A stretch of DNA of 64,000 bases, from the NCBI RefSeq assembly GCF_000308815.1, contig NZ_BAFX01000024.1:1-64000 (forward strand), in the 5' to 3' direction. The position numbers were made by a program, and so were the translations under genes. The notes beneath the pieces are model-generated. The model had not been told where the DNA came from, made no database searches, and was given only the letters and a program-made list of their open reading frames with translations. Position 1 is the stretch's first letter. Every line of letters starts with the position of its first letter. Positions 25,786 through 34,750 of this stretch are shown here, in pieces. Origin of the DNA: Nocardia concava NBRC 100430. GTDB taxonomy: Bacteria > Actinomycetota > Actinomycetes > Mycobacteriales > Mycobacteriaceae.

Positions 25786-27021
25786 TCACTTGTCCGCGTT
25801 CACGAGCCTGGCGTATTGCGCCGAGATTCGTTGCTGGGCGTCGAGCAGCTGATTGGCGGCCACCTCGGCGGCGTAACGGCCGTGTGTGACATAGCAGTAG
25901 TAGGAGATCGAGAGCTTGATCGGCCCGGAGTACTTGCGGCACTGCGCATTCGGCAGATTCACCGGTGACTCGGCCGGCCGGAAGGTACGCGAGGTCGCGC
26001 TGCGGGCGGCGACGATCGCTGCTGCTCCGGCGGCGTCGCGGGCGCGGAAGACGGAGCCGCCGTTGAACGCCACCCGGTCCACACCGGTTTGCTCGAACAG
26101 CGTCGCCGCTTCGTCACCGGGGAAGAGCTGGAGTCCGCCGTGTCGGTCGTAGACGCCGGGGATGCCGCGCTCGGACTGGTCCACGGCCACGGTCGGCAGG
26201 CTGCGCCCCAGCACGCCGTCCATATCGACCTGTTGTTCGGTCAGCTGATCGGCCGGGATAGCGGGGAATTTCGCCAGCGCGGGCGGGATGGCGTCGAGGC
26301 CGAGCTGCACGCGCGCGGTGAGCTTGGCCGGATCGCTGACCCCGGTTTCGGCCATCACGTTGTCCCAGACGTAGGTGAAGATGACGAATCTGCCGGTGGC
26401 ATACCAGGATCGGACTCCGGCATTGAAGTCGTACGAGGTGTCGAGGTAGACGAAGGCGTCCGGATATTTATCGATCCCCAGCCGCCGACTGCCCCCGATC
26501 GCGTCGAAATCAACCTGCCCGAGGGCCGGTGCGGCGGCCTTGGCCGCGCCCTCGTCGGTGAACATCAGCACCAGGTTCTCGTACTCGTAGGACAGATCCG
26601 GCGTCGGATCGGAGCTGCCGGTGGTGACGAAGCCGGACAGGAAGCCGGGTGCGGCGGCGGCAAGCGCGGCGGGATCGGCCTTGGCGCGCAATTTGATGGC
26701 GCTGGAGCCGAGGTCGATGAACGGCCGGACCGCGGCGCTGACCGCGGGGGCCGGGTATTTGATCTCGGGATTCACCTCGACCGGCAGCGGGATGTAGTTG
26801 GCGAGCCGCTCGGCCTGCACGATCCGGGCCAGTTGCGGGTCGGCGGCTTTGTCGTAGTGCTTGGGCTCGGTGGGCAGGTTGCCGGTGTCGAGCTTGCTCA
26901 GATCGATGGCCGGTTCCACCGGGGTGGCCGGGGCCGGGTCGTCGTCCGAGCCGCACGCGGCGGTCGCCGCCACCACTATCGCCAGCGCGGCCGCCATGGC
27001 CGCCCTCGTCATCGCCCGCAT
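25786..27021 (-). CDS. Secreted lipoprotein, DUF7373-like (second copy)
   Basis: 411 residues from ATG 27021 (GGGAGGGGA upstream). The lipobox is ATAAC (Cys near residue 22). The mature sequence resembles the downstream lipoprotein: IDLSKLDTGNLPTEP parallels IDVRTLDVGKYSTDP, the central LVLMFTDEGAAKAAAPALG parallels VIQFPDAATASKAAAELDE, and the C-terminal NAQCRKYSGP...YYCYVTHGRYAAEV keeps the Cys pair. The two are diverged tandem duplicates. Their place between a Ser/Thr kinase and the esx pair suggests a role at the cell surface linked to ESX-4, which is inference only. Confidence 0.75.
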   Translation of the reverse strand: MRAMTRAAMAAALAIVVAATAACGSDDDPAPATPVEPAIDLSKLDTGNLPTEPKHYDKAADPQLARIVQAERLANYIPLPVEVNPEIKYPAPAVSAAVRPFIDLGSSAIKLRAKADPAALAAAAPGFLSGFVTTGSSDPTPDLSYEYENLVLMFTDEGAAKAAAPALGQVDFDAIGGSRRLGIDKYPDAFVYLDTSYDFNAGVRSWYATGRFVIFTYVWDNVMAETGVSDPAKLTARVQLGLDAIPPALAKFPAIPADQLTEQQVDMDGVLGRSLPTVAVDQSERGIPGVYDRHGGLQLFPGDEAATLFEQTGVDRVAFNGGSVFRARDAAGAAAIVAARSATSRTFRPAESPVNLPNAQCRKYSGPIKLSISYYCYVTHGRYAAEVAANQLLDAQQRISAQYARLVNADK

Positions 27022-27094
27022 GCTTCCCCTCCCATTGGCAAACAACCGGCCAACACCCTATTCCCTCCCCCCCGGAGGACGAACGGTCGTGACC

Positions 27095-28666
27095 CTACTT
27101 GATCCGGTTGTGCAACACCGGGACGAGCTTGCCGATCAGGGCCTGCGAGGAGTCCGCGCTCCAGTTCCGCAGGGCCGCCACCGTGGCCGCGTCGTCGACC
27201 GGGATGACGACGGCGCGCGAGCTGGTGATCTCGCTCGGCAGGCCGAGCAGTCCACCGCCACCGGCCTTCTCGTCGCTGCGGACCGCGAGGATGTAGGAGT
27301 TGTCGGGCACCTTCAGCGACCCCCAGCCGTCGGCCGGCCGCGGCGAGGTCTCGTTGTCGGCGGCCCGGTACTGGTCGTTGTAGACGAAGCCGAGGCTCTC
27401 GAGGAACTTCGCCTGCGGGGTACCGGTCAGGTAGATGCTGTATTTGACGCTGAAGGACGAACCCGTCACGTCGACCATAGTGACGGTCTTGCCCTGGAAG
27501 GCGGGATTGTCCTTGCGCGCCTTGTCGATCGGGCTCAGACCGGCGTCGCTCGCGGTGGCGGCCACGGAATTCGTTGCCGTGTGGTCGGATTCGCCGGAGC
27601 GGGTGGCAACTATGCCGATGCCCACCGCGAGCGCCACCGCGACCACGGCCGCGCCGATGCCGGCGTAGAGGCGGTTGTGATTGCGGGGCAGCCGGACGGT
27701 GTCGGTGGGATCGGCGGTGGAAGCCGTTGTGCCGGTTACTGTTTCGCCACCCGGTCGGAACATGCCGGGCGGGGCCACCTGGATCGGGTAGGTGGGCGAG
27801 GTGGTGGTGGACACCGGCATGTAGCCGGGCACCAGCGCGGCGGCCGCGGCCTCGGTGAAATCACGGCAGGAGTTGTAGCGCTCGGCCGGATTCTTGGCCA
27901 TGGCGCGTGCGAACACCTGATCCAGGGCGGCGGGCAGAGTCGGGTCGACGTCGGTGGCGCGCGGCGGCGGCTCGTGCAGGTGGCCCATCATGACCAGTGC
28001 CGGTTGCGTTGCGGGATAAGGGTTCCGGCCGGTCAGCAGCTTGAAGAAGGCGCAGGCCAGGCTGTAGATATCCGCGCGGTGGTCCAGCGGATGCCCGGAC
28101 AGCTGCTCCGGGGGCGCGTAGGCGATGGTGGCGACGAAGCTGCCGGTCTGGGTGAGCTCGGTGGTGTCCTCGGTGGACTTGGCGACCCCGAAGTCGGCCA
28201 GCAGGGCGCGCTCGTCCTCGCCGTCGACGCTGGAGAGCAGGAAGTTGGCGGGCTTCACGTCCCGGTGCAGCAGGCCGCGGCGGTGCGCGTAGTCCAGGCC
28301 GCGGCCGATCTGAGTGACGATGGACAGCGCGCGCAGCGGCGGGATCGAGGCGGGATCGCGCTTCAGCTCGGCCGAGGCGTCGGTGCCCTCGACATACTGC
28401 ATGGCGATCCACAGCTGCCCGTTCTCCTCGCCGCGATTGTGGACGGCGACGATATTCGGGTGGTCCATGCCCGCAACCACATTCGCCTCGCGCTCGAAGC
28501 GGCCCCGGAACTCCTCGTTACTGGTGAGATCGGCCGAGAGCACCTTGAGCGCGTCCATGCGCGGCAACTGCGGATGCTTGGCCAGGTAGACGGTGCCCAT
28601 GCCGCCCGACCCGAGGACGCGCACGATCCGGTAGCCGCCGACGACGGTGCCGGGACTCAATGCCAT
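27095..28666 (-). CDS. Membrane serine/threonine protein kinase
   Basis: 523 residues. The Hanks-type kinase domain is complete (~10-280): GSGGMGTVYLAKH glycine loop, Lys41 in DALKVL, HRDVKPANF (Asp136), DFG at 158-160, and APPEQLSG. A Pro/Thr-rich juxtamembrane stretch leads to one transmembrane helix (AGIGAAVVAVALAVGIGIVA). The ~160-residue extracytoplasmic domain has no PASTA repeats and is unassigned. It heads the unit kinase-lipoprotein-lipoprotein-esx-esx and diverges from an FHA gene. With two FHA proteins nearby it likely phosphorylates ESX-4 or ABC-exporter components, as PknF does for Rv1747. Confidence 0.93.
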   Translation of the reverse strand: MALSPGTVVGGYRIVRVLGSGGMGTVYLAKHPQLPRMDALKVLSADLTSNEEFRGRFEREANVVAGMDHPNIVAVHNRGEENGQLWIAMQYVEGTDASAELKRDPASIPPLRALSIVTQIGRGLDYAHRRGLLHRDVKPANFLLSSVDGEDERALLADFGVAKSTEDTTELTQTGSFVATIAYAPPEQLSGHPLDHRADIYSLACAFFKLLTGRNPYPATQPALVMMGHLHEPPPRATDVDPTLPAALDQVFARAMAKNPAERYNSCRDFTEAAAAALVPGYMPVSTTTSPTYPIQVAPPGMFRPGGETVTGTTASTADPTDTVRLPRNHNRLYAGIGAAVVAVALAVGIGIVATRSGESDHTATNSVAATASDAGLSPIDKARKDNPAFQGKTVTMVDVTGSSFSVKYSIYLTGTPQAKFLESLGFVYNDQYRAADNETSPRPADGWGSLKVPDNSYILAVRSDEKAGGGGLLGLPSEITSSRAVVIPVDDAATVAALRNWSADSSQALIGKLVPVLHNRIK

Positions 28667-28819
28667 TGAACTGTCCCCCCGGTCTTCCTCGTTGGCCTGC
28701 TGTGCAAGCCGGAGCTTACTGGACGGTTATCGCCTGGGCGGGGCGCGAGGACGGGGGAGACGTAACCTGGTGGCTGTGTTGAACTACCCCTGCTCAGTGT
28801 TCGTCGCGGGCCGGTTCCC

Positions 28820-30244
28820 GTGATGGATCGGCAGGTCGAGGTCGTCGCGGGCGACCATGTGCTGATCCGCGTGGCGGGTGCGGTCGTGCTGGTGGCGCAC
28901 CGGGAGCGGGGGAAACTCACATCCGAATCACGGGCCGTCGTGGCGGCTCGGGCGCTCGGGGAGCTGGTCGCCGAGGCCACCGACCTCGCGCCGGACGGGC
29001 CCGGACGGCTGGTGGCGCGACAGGCCACGCGGTGGCTGATGCGGGAGGCCGAGCAGATTTCGCCGGGGGAGCCCATCGAGTTCGGGATCCTCACGACCGC
29101 CGAGACCGGTGGCGTCGCCATCTTCCTGCACGGATCGGTGACGGCGGTGCTGGCCGGATCCGTGGTCGAGTACTACCGGGGCAGCGACGCGGCGTTCACC
29201 GTGGACCGGGTGGCCGAGCCGCCCGCGCGGGCCGCGGCGCTGTTCATCGACGAGAGCCGGCGGCGGCCGCCGGAGCTGCCGGCGCGCGGAATCGGTTCGC
29301 TCGTCGAGGGAATCGCGCCCGCGGCGGGCGCGGTGGTGTGGTTCGAGGGCGAGCCGGTGGTGTCGCGGCGGCCGGTGCGCGCGGCCGGAGCGCGGCAGCG
29401 CAGCGCGGAACCGCCCCCGCCGACCGCAGCCTTCGACGCCGATCGCGATCGCCAGCTCGAGTCGAGTCGGCCCGAGCCCCGGCCGATTCCCGTGGCACCC
29501 GAGCCGATTCCGGTGCGCGACGAGCCGATTCCCCTGGACCCCAATCTGATTCCGACGCGCACGTCGAATCGGATTCCCGCGCCTCTGGATCCGGAGTTCA
29601 CCGTGGCGCCGGAGGTGGCGCTGGATCCCGATACCGAGGGCATCGACCTGCACCACGCGCCCACCGAGATGGGCGGGTCGGGCGAGGCGAGCGGCACCAA
29701 TCCCGCACCCAAGCCCGATCCGGATCTGCAGCGGCGGCTGGAGCAGACCGCCAAGGCCACCGCCCTCACCGTGAAGGTGCTCGGATTCAAGTGCGCGCGT
29801 GCGCATCCCAGCGATCCGCGCGCCGCCTTCTGCACGGTGTGCGGCATGCCGGTGGACCAGACCCAGCAGGTCGCCGAGGTGATCCGCCCGCCGCTGGGCA
29901 TGCTGGTGCTCGACGACGGCATGACCTACATGGTGGCCACCGACGCCGTGGTCGGGCGCGATCCGGAGAACTCGGAGGCGGTGCGCGCGGGGCTGATTCC
30001 GCTGCGCATCGACGACAGCTCCGGCGGCATGTCCCGGGCGCACGCCGAAATCCGGCTGGTGAACTGGGATATCACCCTCGTCGACCGCGGTTCCACCAAC
30101 GGCACCCGGGTCCGGCCGCCGGGGTACCGGGATTGGATTCGGCTGCAGGCGAATCAGCCGTTCGTCCTGGTCGCCGGCGCCGAGATCATGCTGGGCAACC
30201 GGGTCCTGCGCCTGGAGCCGGTCGCGCCGCCGCCCTTCGGCTGA
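28820..30244 (+). CDS. FHA-domain protein with zinc-ribbon-like segment
   Basis: 474 residues (GTG 28820, or ATG 28823). The N-terminal ~150 residues form an unassigned alpha/beta domain resembling T7SS-associated proteins. A Pro-rich linker (~190-280) contains repeated PIPxxPxPIP motifs. A Cys cluster (KCARAHPSDPRAAFCTVCG, ~330-350) may bind zinc. The C-terminal FHA domain binds phosphothreonine (VVGRDPEN, MSRAHAEIRL, DRGSTNGTRV). It has no membrane segment. It diverges from the kinase gene over ~150 bp, so it is a likely docking partner of that kinase. Confidence 0.85.
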   Translation: MMDRQVEVVAGDHVLIRVAGAVVLVAHRERGKLTSESRAVVAARALGELVAEATDLAPDGPGRLVARQATRWLMREAEQISPGEPIEFGILTTAETGGVAIFLHGSVTAVLAGSVVEYYRGSDAAFTVDRVAEPPARAAALFIDESRRRPPELPARGIGSLVEGIAPAAGAVVWFEGEPVVSRRPVRAAGARQRSAEPPPPTAAFDADRDRQLESSRPEPRPIPVAPEPIPVRDEPIPLDPNLIPTRTSNRIPAPLDPEFTVAPEVALDPDTEGIDLHHAPTEMGGSGEASGTNPAPKPDPDLQRRLEQTAKATALTVKVLGFKCARAHPSDPRAAFCTVCGMPVDQTQQVAEVIRPPLGMLVLDDGMTYMVATDAVVGRDPENSEAVRAGLIPLRIDDSSGGMSRAHAEIRLVNWDITLVDRGSTNGTRVRPPGYRDWIRLQANQPFVLVAGAEIMLGNRVLRLEPVAPPPFG

Positions 30245-30251
30245 ATCCCCT

Positions 30252-30326
30252 CGTCATTCCGGCATGCTCTTGGCCGGAATCCATCGCGGTGGGGTGGATC
30301 CCGGCCAAAAGCACGCCGGGATGACG
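30252..30326. repeat. Dispersed palindromic element, copy 3
   Basis: CGTCATTCCGGCATGCTCTT...GGAATCC, a spacer, then GATCCCGGCCAAAAGCACG and CCGGGATGACG. The left arm has CTCTTGG instead of CTTTTGG, one mismatch against the right arm. It lies between the convergent FHA-protein and metallopeptidase genes. Confidence 0.9.
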
Positions 30327-30329
30327 GGG

Positions 30330-31784
30330 TTACGCGTAGCGCGAATAGCAGGTGTCCGCGGTGCCGAGCACACCTGCGCGGAAGGCATCCACGCGGGAGA
30401 ATCCGCTGGGTACCGTCTTGCCGTCGGTGTCGCTGGCGGCGAGCCCGTCGGAGAGCAGGCCCGAGACCGCCTCGTCGAGATCGCCCGCCGAGAGGCTGAC
30501 GTCGCCCTGCTTGCTGCGGTTCGGGTCGGCCAGCTTCGCGGAGATCACCCCGGACAGGCACGCCGCGCGTAATCCGGTCTTCGCGCCCTTCAGCGCCTGC
30601 CCGGCCGCGTTCTGCACCGCCAGCGTGTATCGGGAGATGAACACGATGTAGGCGGTGAAGTCGCCGGTCACGTTGGCGGGCAGGGCGTCCTGGTCGTCGG
30701 CATTGGAGACGCCGCGATCGTGCAGGGCCGGGACGTCGGTGCCGATCAGATTGGTGGCCGGGCAATAGGTGACCGGGGCGGTGTCGGCGCCGTTGCGGCA
30801 GTTCAGCTTCGCGGAGTCGTAGCTGTATTTGGGCTCGTTCTTGATCGGCATGATCGAGGCCATGGCCTTGGCCATCTCCTGCAGGGTGGCCTGGGTGACG
30901 TCGGACTGGCCGCGCTGCGCGTCATTGTTGAGGGTCTGCGGCAGATTGCCGCGGCGACGGTCGATCTCGTTCTGGTCGATGGCCTTGCAGCCCTTGGCCC
31001 CGTCGGTGAAGCCGATCTGCACCGCGGTCACCCGCTCGAACGCGGAACCGTGCACGTTCTGCGGATCATCGGGATCGGCGTCGCGGAAGGCGACCGTCGC
31101 GGCCAGCACCTGGTTGAGGCCGTCGGAGGTGTTGAGGGTGAAGTGCTTGGCCTTGCCCTCGGCCACGCTGCGGATGAACGCTCCGGAAAAGCAGTCGGCC
31201 TGTTGCTCTTTGACGATGGTCGGGGTCTTGCGGCCCACCGTCTTGGCCATCTCCTGGATGGCGTGCCCGTACTCGTGGGCCAGCACCATCACCACCGACA
31301 TCTTCCCGAACTCCTCGGCCACGGCGGGCAGCAGCACGCCCCGATCCCAGCCGATCGAACCGTCCAGTCGGCAATAGGCGGCATTCACGAGCCGGTAGCT
31401 GGACTCCCCGCAGAACTGCCCGGCCTGCGAGCGCGGCGTCTTGGCGCTCCAGGAGATGAACTTGTCGACCGGTGCGAACGCGCCGCCGAACTCCTTGGGG
31501 AACTCGGTCTGCCAATAGGTCTGGATATCGTCGATGGCGTTCAGCACCAGGTGGTCGATCGCACCGTTATCGGAATTCTGCGCCACCAATGACGCATCCG
31601 GGACGCCCGCGCGGGGACCGTTGGGACCGCTCGTGGTGGGCAGTCCGGCCACCTTGAACGGGTCGTCGTAGATGGAAACCGCGTGACCGTGAACAGTTCG
31701 TGTACATCCGGACAAGAGTGAGACCGCGACGACCAGTGCCCCGGCCACCACCAGCAGGCGGCGAATCCCTCCGGACCGGCGCAT
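30330..31784 (-). CDS. Secreted neutral zinc metallopeptidase (lipoprotein)
   Basis: 484 residues from ATG 31784, with GGGGGAGG eight bases upstream; GTG starts at 31814 or 31820 are possible. The signal peptide ends in lipobox LLSGC, so the enzyme is probably lipid-anchored outside the membrane. The zinc site is HEYGH (His near residue 170), with the third ligand probably Glu in KEQQADCFSG, the YpfJ-type neutral zinc metallopeptidase pattern. Several Cys (GQFCGESS, AAYCRLDG, LNCRNGAD, VTYCPATN) suggest disulfides. It sits within the ESX-4 extension and diverges from the FHA-ABC exporter gene. Its substrate is unknown. Confidence 0.87.
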   Translation of the reverse strand: MRRSGGIRRLLVVAGALVVAVSLLSGCTRTVHGHAVSIYDDPFKVAGLPTTSGPNGPRAGVPDASLVAQNSDNGAIDHLVLNAIDDIQTYWQTEFPKEFGGAFAPVDKFISWSAKTPRSQAGQFCGESSYRLVNAAYCRLDGSIGWDRGVLLPAVAEEFGKMSVVMVLAHEYGHAIQEMAKTVGRKTPTIVKEQQADCFSGAFIRSVAEGKAKHFTLNTSDGLNQVLAATVAFRDADPDDPQNVHGSAFERVTAVQIGFTDGAKGCKAIDQNEIDRRRGNLPQTLNNDAQRGQSDVTQATLQEMAKAMASIMPIKNEPKYSYDSAKLNCRNGADTAPVTYCPATNLIGTDVPALHDRGVSNADDQDALPANVTGDFTAYIVFISRYTLAVQNAAGQALKGAKTGLRAACLSGVISAKLADPNRSKQGDVSLSAGDLDEAVSGLLSDGLAASDTDGKTVPSGFSRVDAFRAGVLGTADTCYSRYA

Positions 31785-31914
31785 GCGCACCGCCTCCCCC
31801 TGGCGTCTCGCCACGTCCACTCCCTCGCAGGCCGACCGGTTCCTTGTCCCGGTATCGGGCGGGCGTACGCAAAGCGCAACGCCGGACCCCGGGAGCTTCG
31901 CTTATTATCCAGCC

Positions 31915-34677
31915 ATGTCTTCACCGGGGGCGCAGCAGATCACCGTGCGTCATGATGGAACCGATCGGGTCTTCGACGCGACACAGCAGATCACCATGGG
32001 CCGGGCGCCGGAGGTGACGCTGTTCGTCGACAGCCCGCTGGTCTCCCGGGTGCACGCGACCCTGACCTACGAGGCCGGGTCGTGGATGCTCACCGACAAC
32101 GGCAGCACCAACGGCGTTTTCGTGGACGCGCGTCGGCTGAGCACGCCGCTGGTCATCAACCGGCCCACCCAGGTGCGGCTCGGCGATGCCATCAGCGGGC
32201 CGCTGCTGCACCTGCTGCCGCAGGTCGGGCAGGGCGGCCAGCCGCAGCGGCAGGGGCTGACGCCGCCGCAGAATCGGCCGCCGTCGCGACCGCAGCCGCA
32301 GGTCGGGCCCGCGCAGGGGCAGCCGCAGTACGGGCAGCCGCAGCCGCAGTTCGGGCAGCAGCGGCCGCCGGTGAATCAGCAGGCGGCCCGGCCCACTCCG
32401 CAGCCGGGCTGGCCGCAGCCGAACGCCGCACAGAGCAATCCACACGCCGCGCAGGCCAATCCGAACGTGGCGCAGCGGCCGCCGGTGAACAGACCGGCCT
32501 CCGGGCCGCAGCATCAGCAGGTGGCCCCGCAGACGAACCTCGGACAGCGGCAGCCGAATCCCGTGCAGCAGCGGCAGTCTCCGCCCGTCGGCACCCCGCC
32601 GACCCCGAATGTGGCGCGCCCGCCGGTGAATACGCCGCCCATGGACCCGATCAACATGACCACCAAGGCGGACACCTCCGCGCTGCCGCCGATCCGGGCC
32701 CGCGCCTCCACCGCGGCCATCGCGCGCGCCGACCGGATTCCGCGCAACGGCCTGCACATCGGTCGTACCAGCGACAACGAGATCGTGGTCAACGATCCGA
32801 TGGCCTCGCGCCGGCACGCACGCCTGGTGCCGGACCGCGAGGGCCTGGCCATCGAGGACCTCAACTCGGCCAACGGCACCTTCGTCAACGGCCGTCGCGA
32901 ACAGCGGGCGCTGCTGCGCGAACGCGACATCGTCACCATCGGTAACGTCGACTTCGTCGTGCAGGAAGGCACGCTGGTGCACCGCCAGCGGCCGGTCGCC
33001 GAACAGGGCCTGCACGTGCACGGCGTCGGATTCACCGTCGAGGGCAACAAGCAGCTGCTCATCGACGTGAACATGCAGGCCGGGCGGGGTTCGCTGACCG
33101 CGCTCATCGGGCCGTCCGGCGCGGGCAAGTCGACGCTGTCGAAACTCATTGCGGGAACCACGCTTCCGTCCGCGGGCGTGGTCACCTTCGAGGGCCGCAA
33201 CCTGCACGCCGAATACGAGGCGCTGCGCTCCCGCATCGGCATGGTGCCGCAGGACGATGTGCTGCACCGCCAGCTCACCGTCAAGCAGGCGCTCAACTTC
33301 GCCGCCCAGCTGCGGCTGCCCCCGGACACCAGCAAGGCCGACCGCCAGCAGGTGATCGCCGATGTGCTGAAGGAACTTTCGCTCACCCAGCACGCCGACA
33401 CCCGCGTGGACCGGCTCTCCGGCGGTCAGCGCAAGCGCGCCTCGGTGGCCATGGAGCTGCTCACCGGCCCCTCGCTGCTGATCCTCGACGAGCCCACCTC
33501 CGGTCTGGACCCGGCGCTGGACCGCCAGGTCATGACCATGCTGCGGGAACTGGCCGACGCCGGGCGCACCGTCATCGTGGTCACCCACTCGGTGGCCTGC
33601 CTGGACATGTGCGATCAGGTGCTGCTGCTCGCGCCCGGCGGCAAGACCGCGTTCTGCGGGCATCCGGGCAGCGTCGGGAGCACCATGGGAACCACCGACT
33701 GGGCCGAGATCTTCGGCCGGGTCGCCGCGGATCCGGATCGCGCGTTCGCGAATTTCCGCTCCCGCCAAGCCTTCGCGGAACCGCCCGCGCCGGTGAAACC
33801 GGTGGAGCGGGCGAAGGCGCCGAAATCCAGTCCGATCAAACAGTTCTCGACGCTGTCGCGACGGCAGCTGCGGCTCATCTTCGCCGACCGCGGATACCTG
33901 GCATTCCTGGGCATCCTGCCGTTCGTGCTCGGCGGCTTGTCACTGGTCGTGCAGGGCAAGAGCGGATTCGAATCCGTCGGCTTCGTGCAGGCTCCCGACG
34001 GGAGCTTCGTGCGCGCCAACAACGGCGAGGCCCAGCAGCTGCTGGTGGTGCTCATCCTGGGCGCGTGCTTCATGGGCGCCACGCTCACCGTGCGTGACCT
34101 GGTCGGCGAGCGGGCCATCTACTACCGCGAACGCGCGGTCGGATTGCGTTCGGGCGCATACCTGATGTCGAAGGTGGTCATCTTCAGCCTGGCCGCGTTG
34201 CTGCAGTCGGCGGTGATGATCGGCATCGTGCTGGCGGTGAAGAAGCCGCCGAGCAAGGGCTCGGTGATCCCGCTCGGCACCGTGGAGCTCTACCTCGATG
34301 TCGCGCTGACCGCGGTGTCCTGCGTGGTGCTGGGCCTGGCGCTGTCCTCGCTGGCCAAGTCCAACGAGCAGGTGATGCCGCTGCTGGTGGTGATCATCAT
34401 GGCGCAGCTGGTGATGGCGGGCGGCATGATCCCGGTGACGGGTCGCGTTGTGCTGGACCAGGTTTCCTGGCTGTTCCCGTCCCGCTGGGGCTACTCCGCG
34501 GGCGCCTCCACGGTGAATCTGCCCGAGCTGTCGGCCTCCTCGGCGGCCCAGAACGATCACTTCTGGAAGCACACGGTCGGCGCCTGGGCCCTGGACGTGT
34601 CCGTGCTGGCCGTGATCGCGGTGCTGCTCGCGCTGTTCACCTGGTCGCGTCTGCGCCTGAAGAAGTCGGCGGCGTGA
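31915..34677 (+). CDS. FHA-FHA-ABC exporter (Rv1747-like)
   Basis: 920 residues. The order is FHA1 (~20-95; MGRAPEVTLFVDSPLVSRVH, NGSTNGVFV), a ~150-residue Gln/Pro-rich linker with QPQ/GQ repeats, FHA2 (~275-345; HIGRTSDNEIVVNDPMASRR, NSANGTFVNGR), an ABCG-type ATPase, and a C-terminal ABC-2 membrane domain with about six helices. The ATPase has Walker A GPSGAGKST (~400), signature LSGGQRKR and Walker B LLILDEPTSGLD. This is the architecture of M. tuberculosis Rv1747, whose FHA domains bind its kinase PknF and which is linked to export of cell-wall lipids. The nearby kinase at 27095 is the natural partner here. Confidence 0.93.
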   Translation: MSSPGAQQITVRHDGTDRVFDATQQITMGRAPEVTLFVDSPLVSRVHATLTYEAGSWMLTDNGSTNGVFVDARRLSTPLVINRPTQVRLGDAISGPLLHLLPQVGQGGQPQRQGLTPPQNRPPSRPQPQVGPAQGQPQYGQPQPQFGQQRPPVNQQAARPTPQPGWPQPNAAQSNPHAAQANPNVAQRPPVNRPASGPQHQQVAPQTNLGQRQPNPVQQRQSPPVGTPPTPNVARPPVNTPPMDPINMTTKADTSALPPIRARASTAAIARADRIPRNGLHIGRTSDNEIVVNDPMASRRHARLVPDREGLAIEDLNSANGTFVNGRREQRALLRERDIVTIGNVDFVVQEGTLVHRQRPVAEQGLHVHGVGFTVEGNKQLLIDVNMQAGRGSLTALIGPSGAGKSTLSKLIAGTTLPSAGVVTFEGRNLHAEYEALRSRIGMVPQDDVLHRQLTVKQALNFAAQLRLPPDTSKADRQQVIADVLKELSLTQHADTRVDRLSGGQRKRASVAMELLTGPSLLILDEPTSGLDPALDRQVMTMLRELADAGRTVIVVTHSVACLDMCDQVLLLAPGGKTAFCGHPGSVGSTMGTTDWAEIFGRVAADPDRAFANFRSRQAFAEPPAPVKPVERAKAPKSSPIKQFSTLSRRQLRLIFADRGYLAFLGILPFVLGGLSLVVQGKSGFESVGFVQAPDGSFVRANNGEAQQLLVVLILGACFMGATLTVRDLVGERAIYYRERAVGLRSGAYLMSKVVIFSLAALLQSAVMIGIVLAVKKPPSKGSVIPLGTVELYLDVALTAVSCVVLGLALSSLAKSNEQVMPLLVVIIMAQLVMAGGMIPVTGRVVLDQVSWLFPSRWGYSAGASTVNLPELSASSAAQNDHFWKHTVGAWALDVSVLAVIAVLLALFTWSRLRLKKSAA

Positions 34678-34750
34678 TCGGGGATTCACGCAGGCGGGGG
34701 TGCGAAGTGTGGAATCGGTCGCGCGCGCGGCGGAGCGAGCAGGCAGACTG

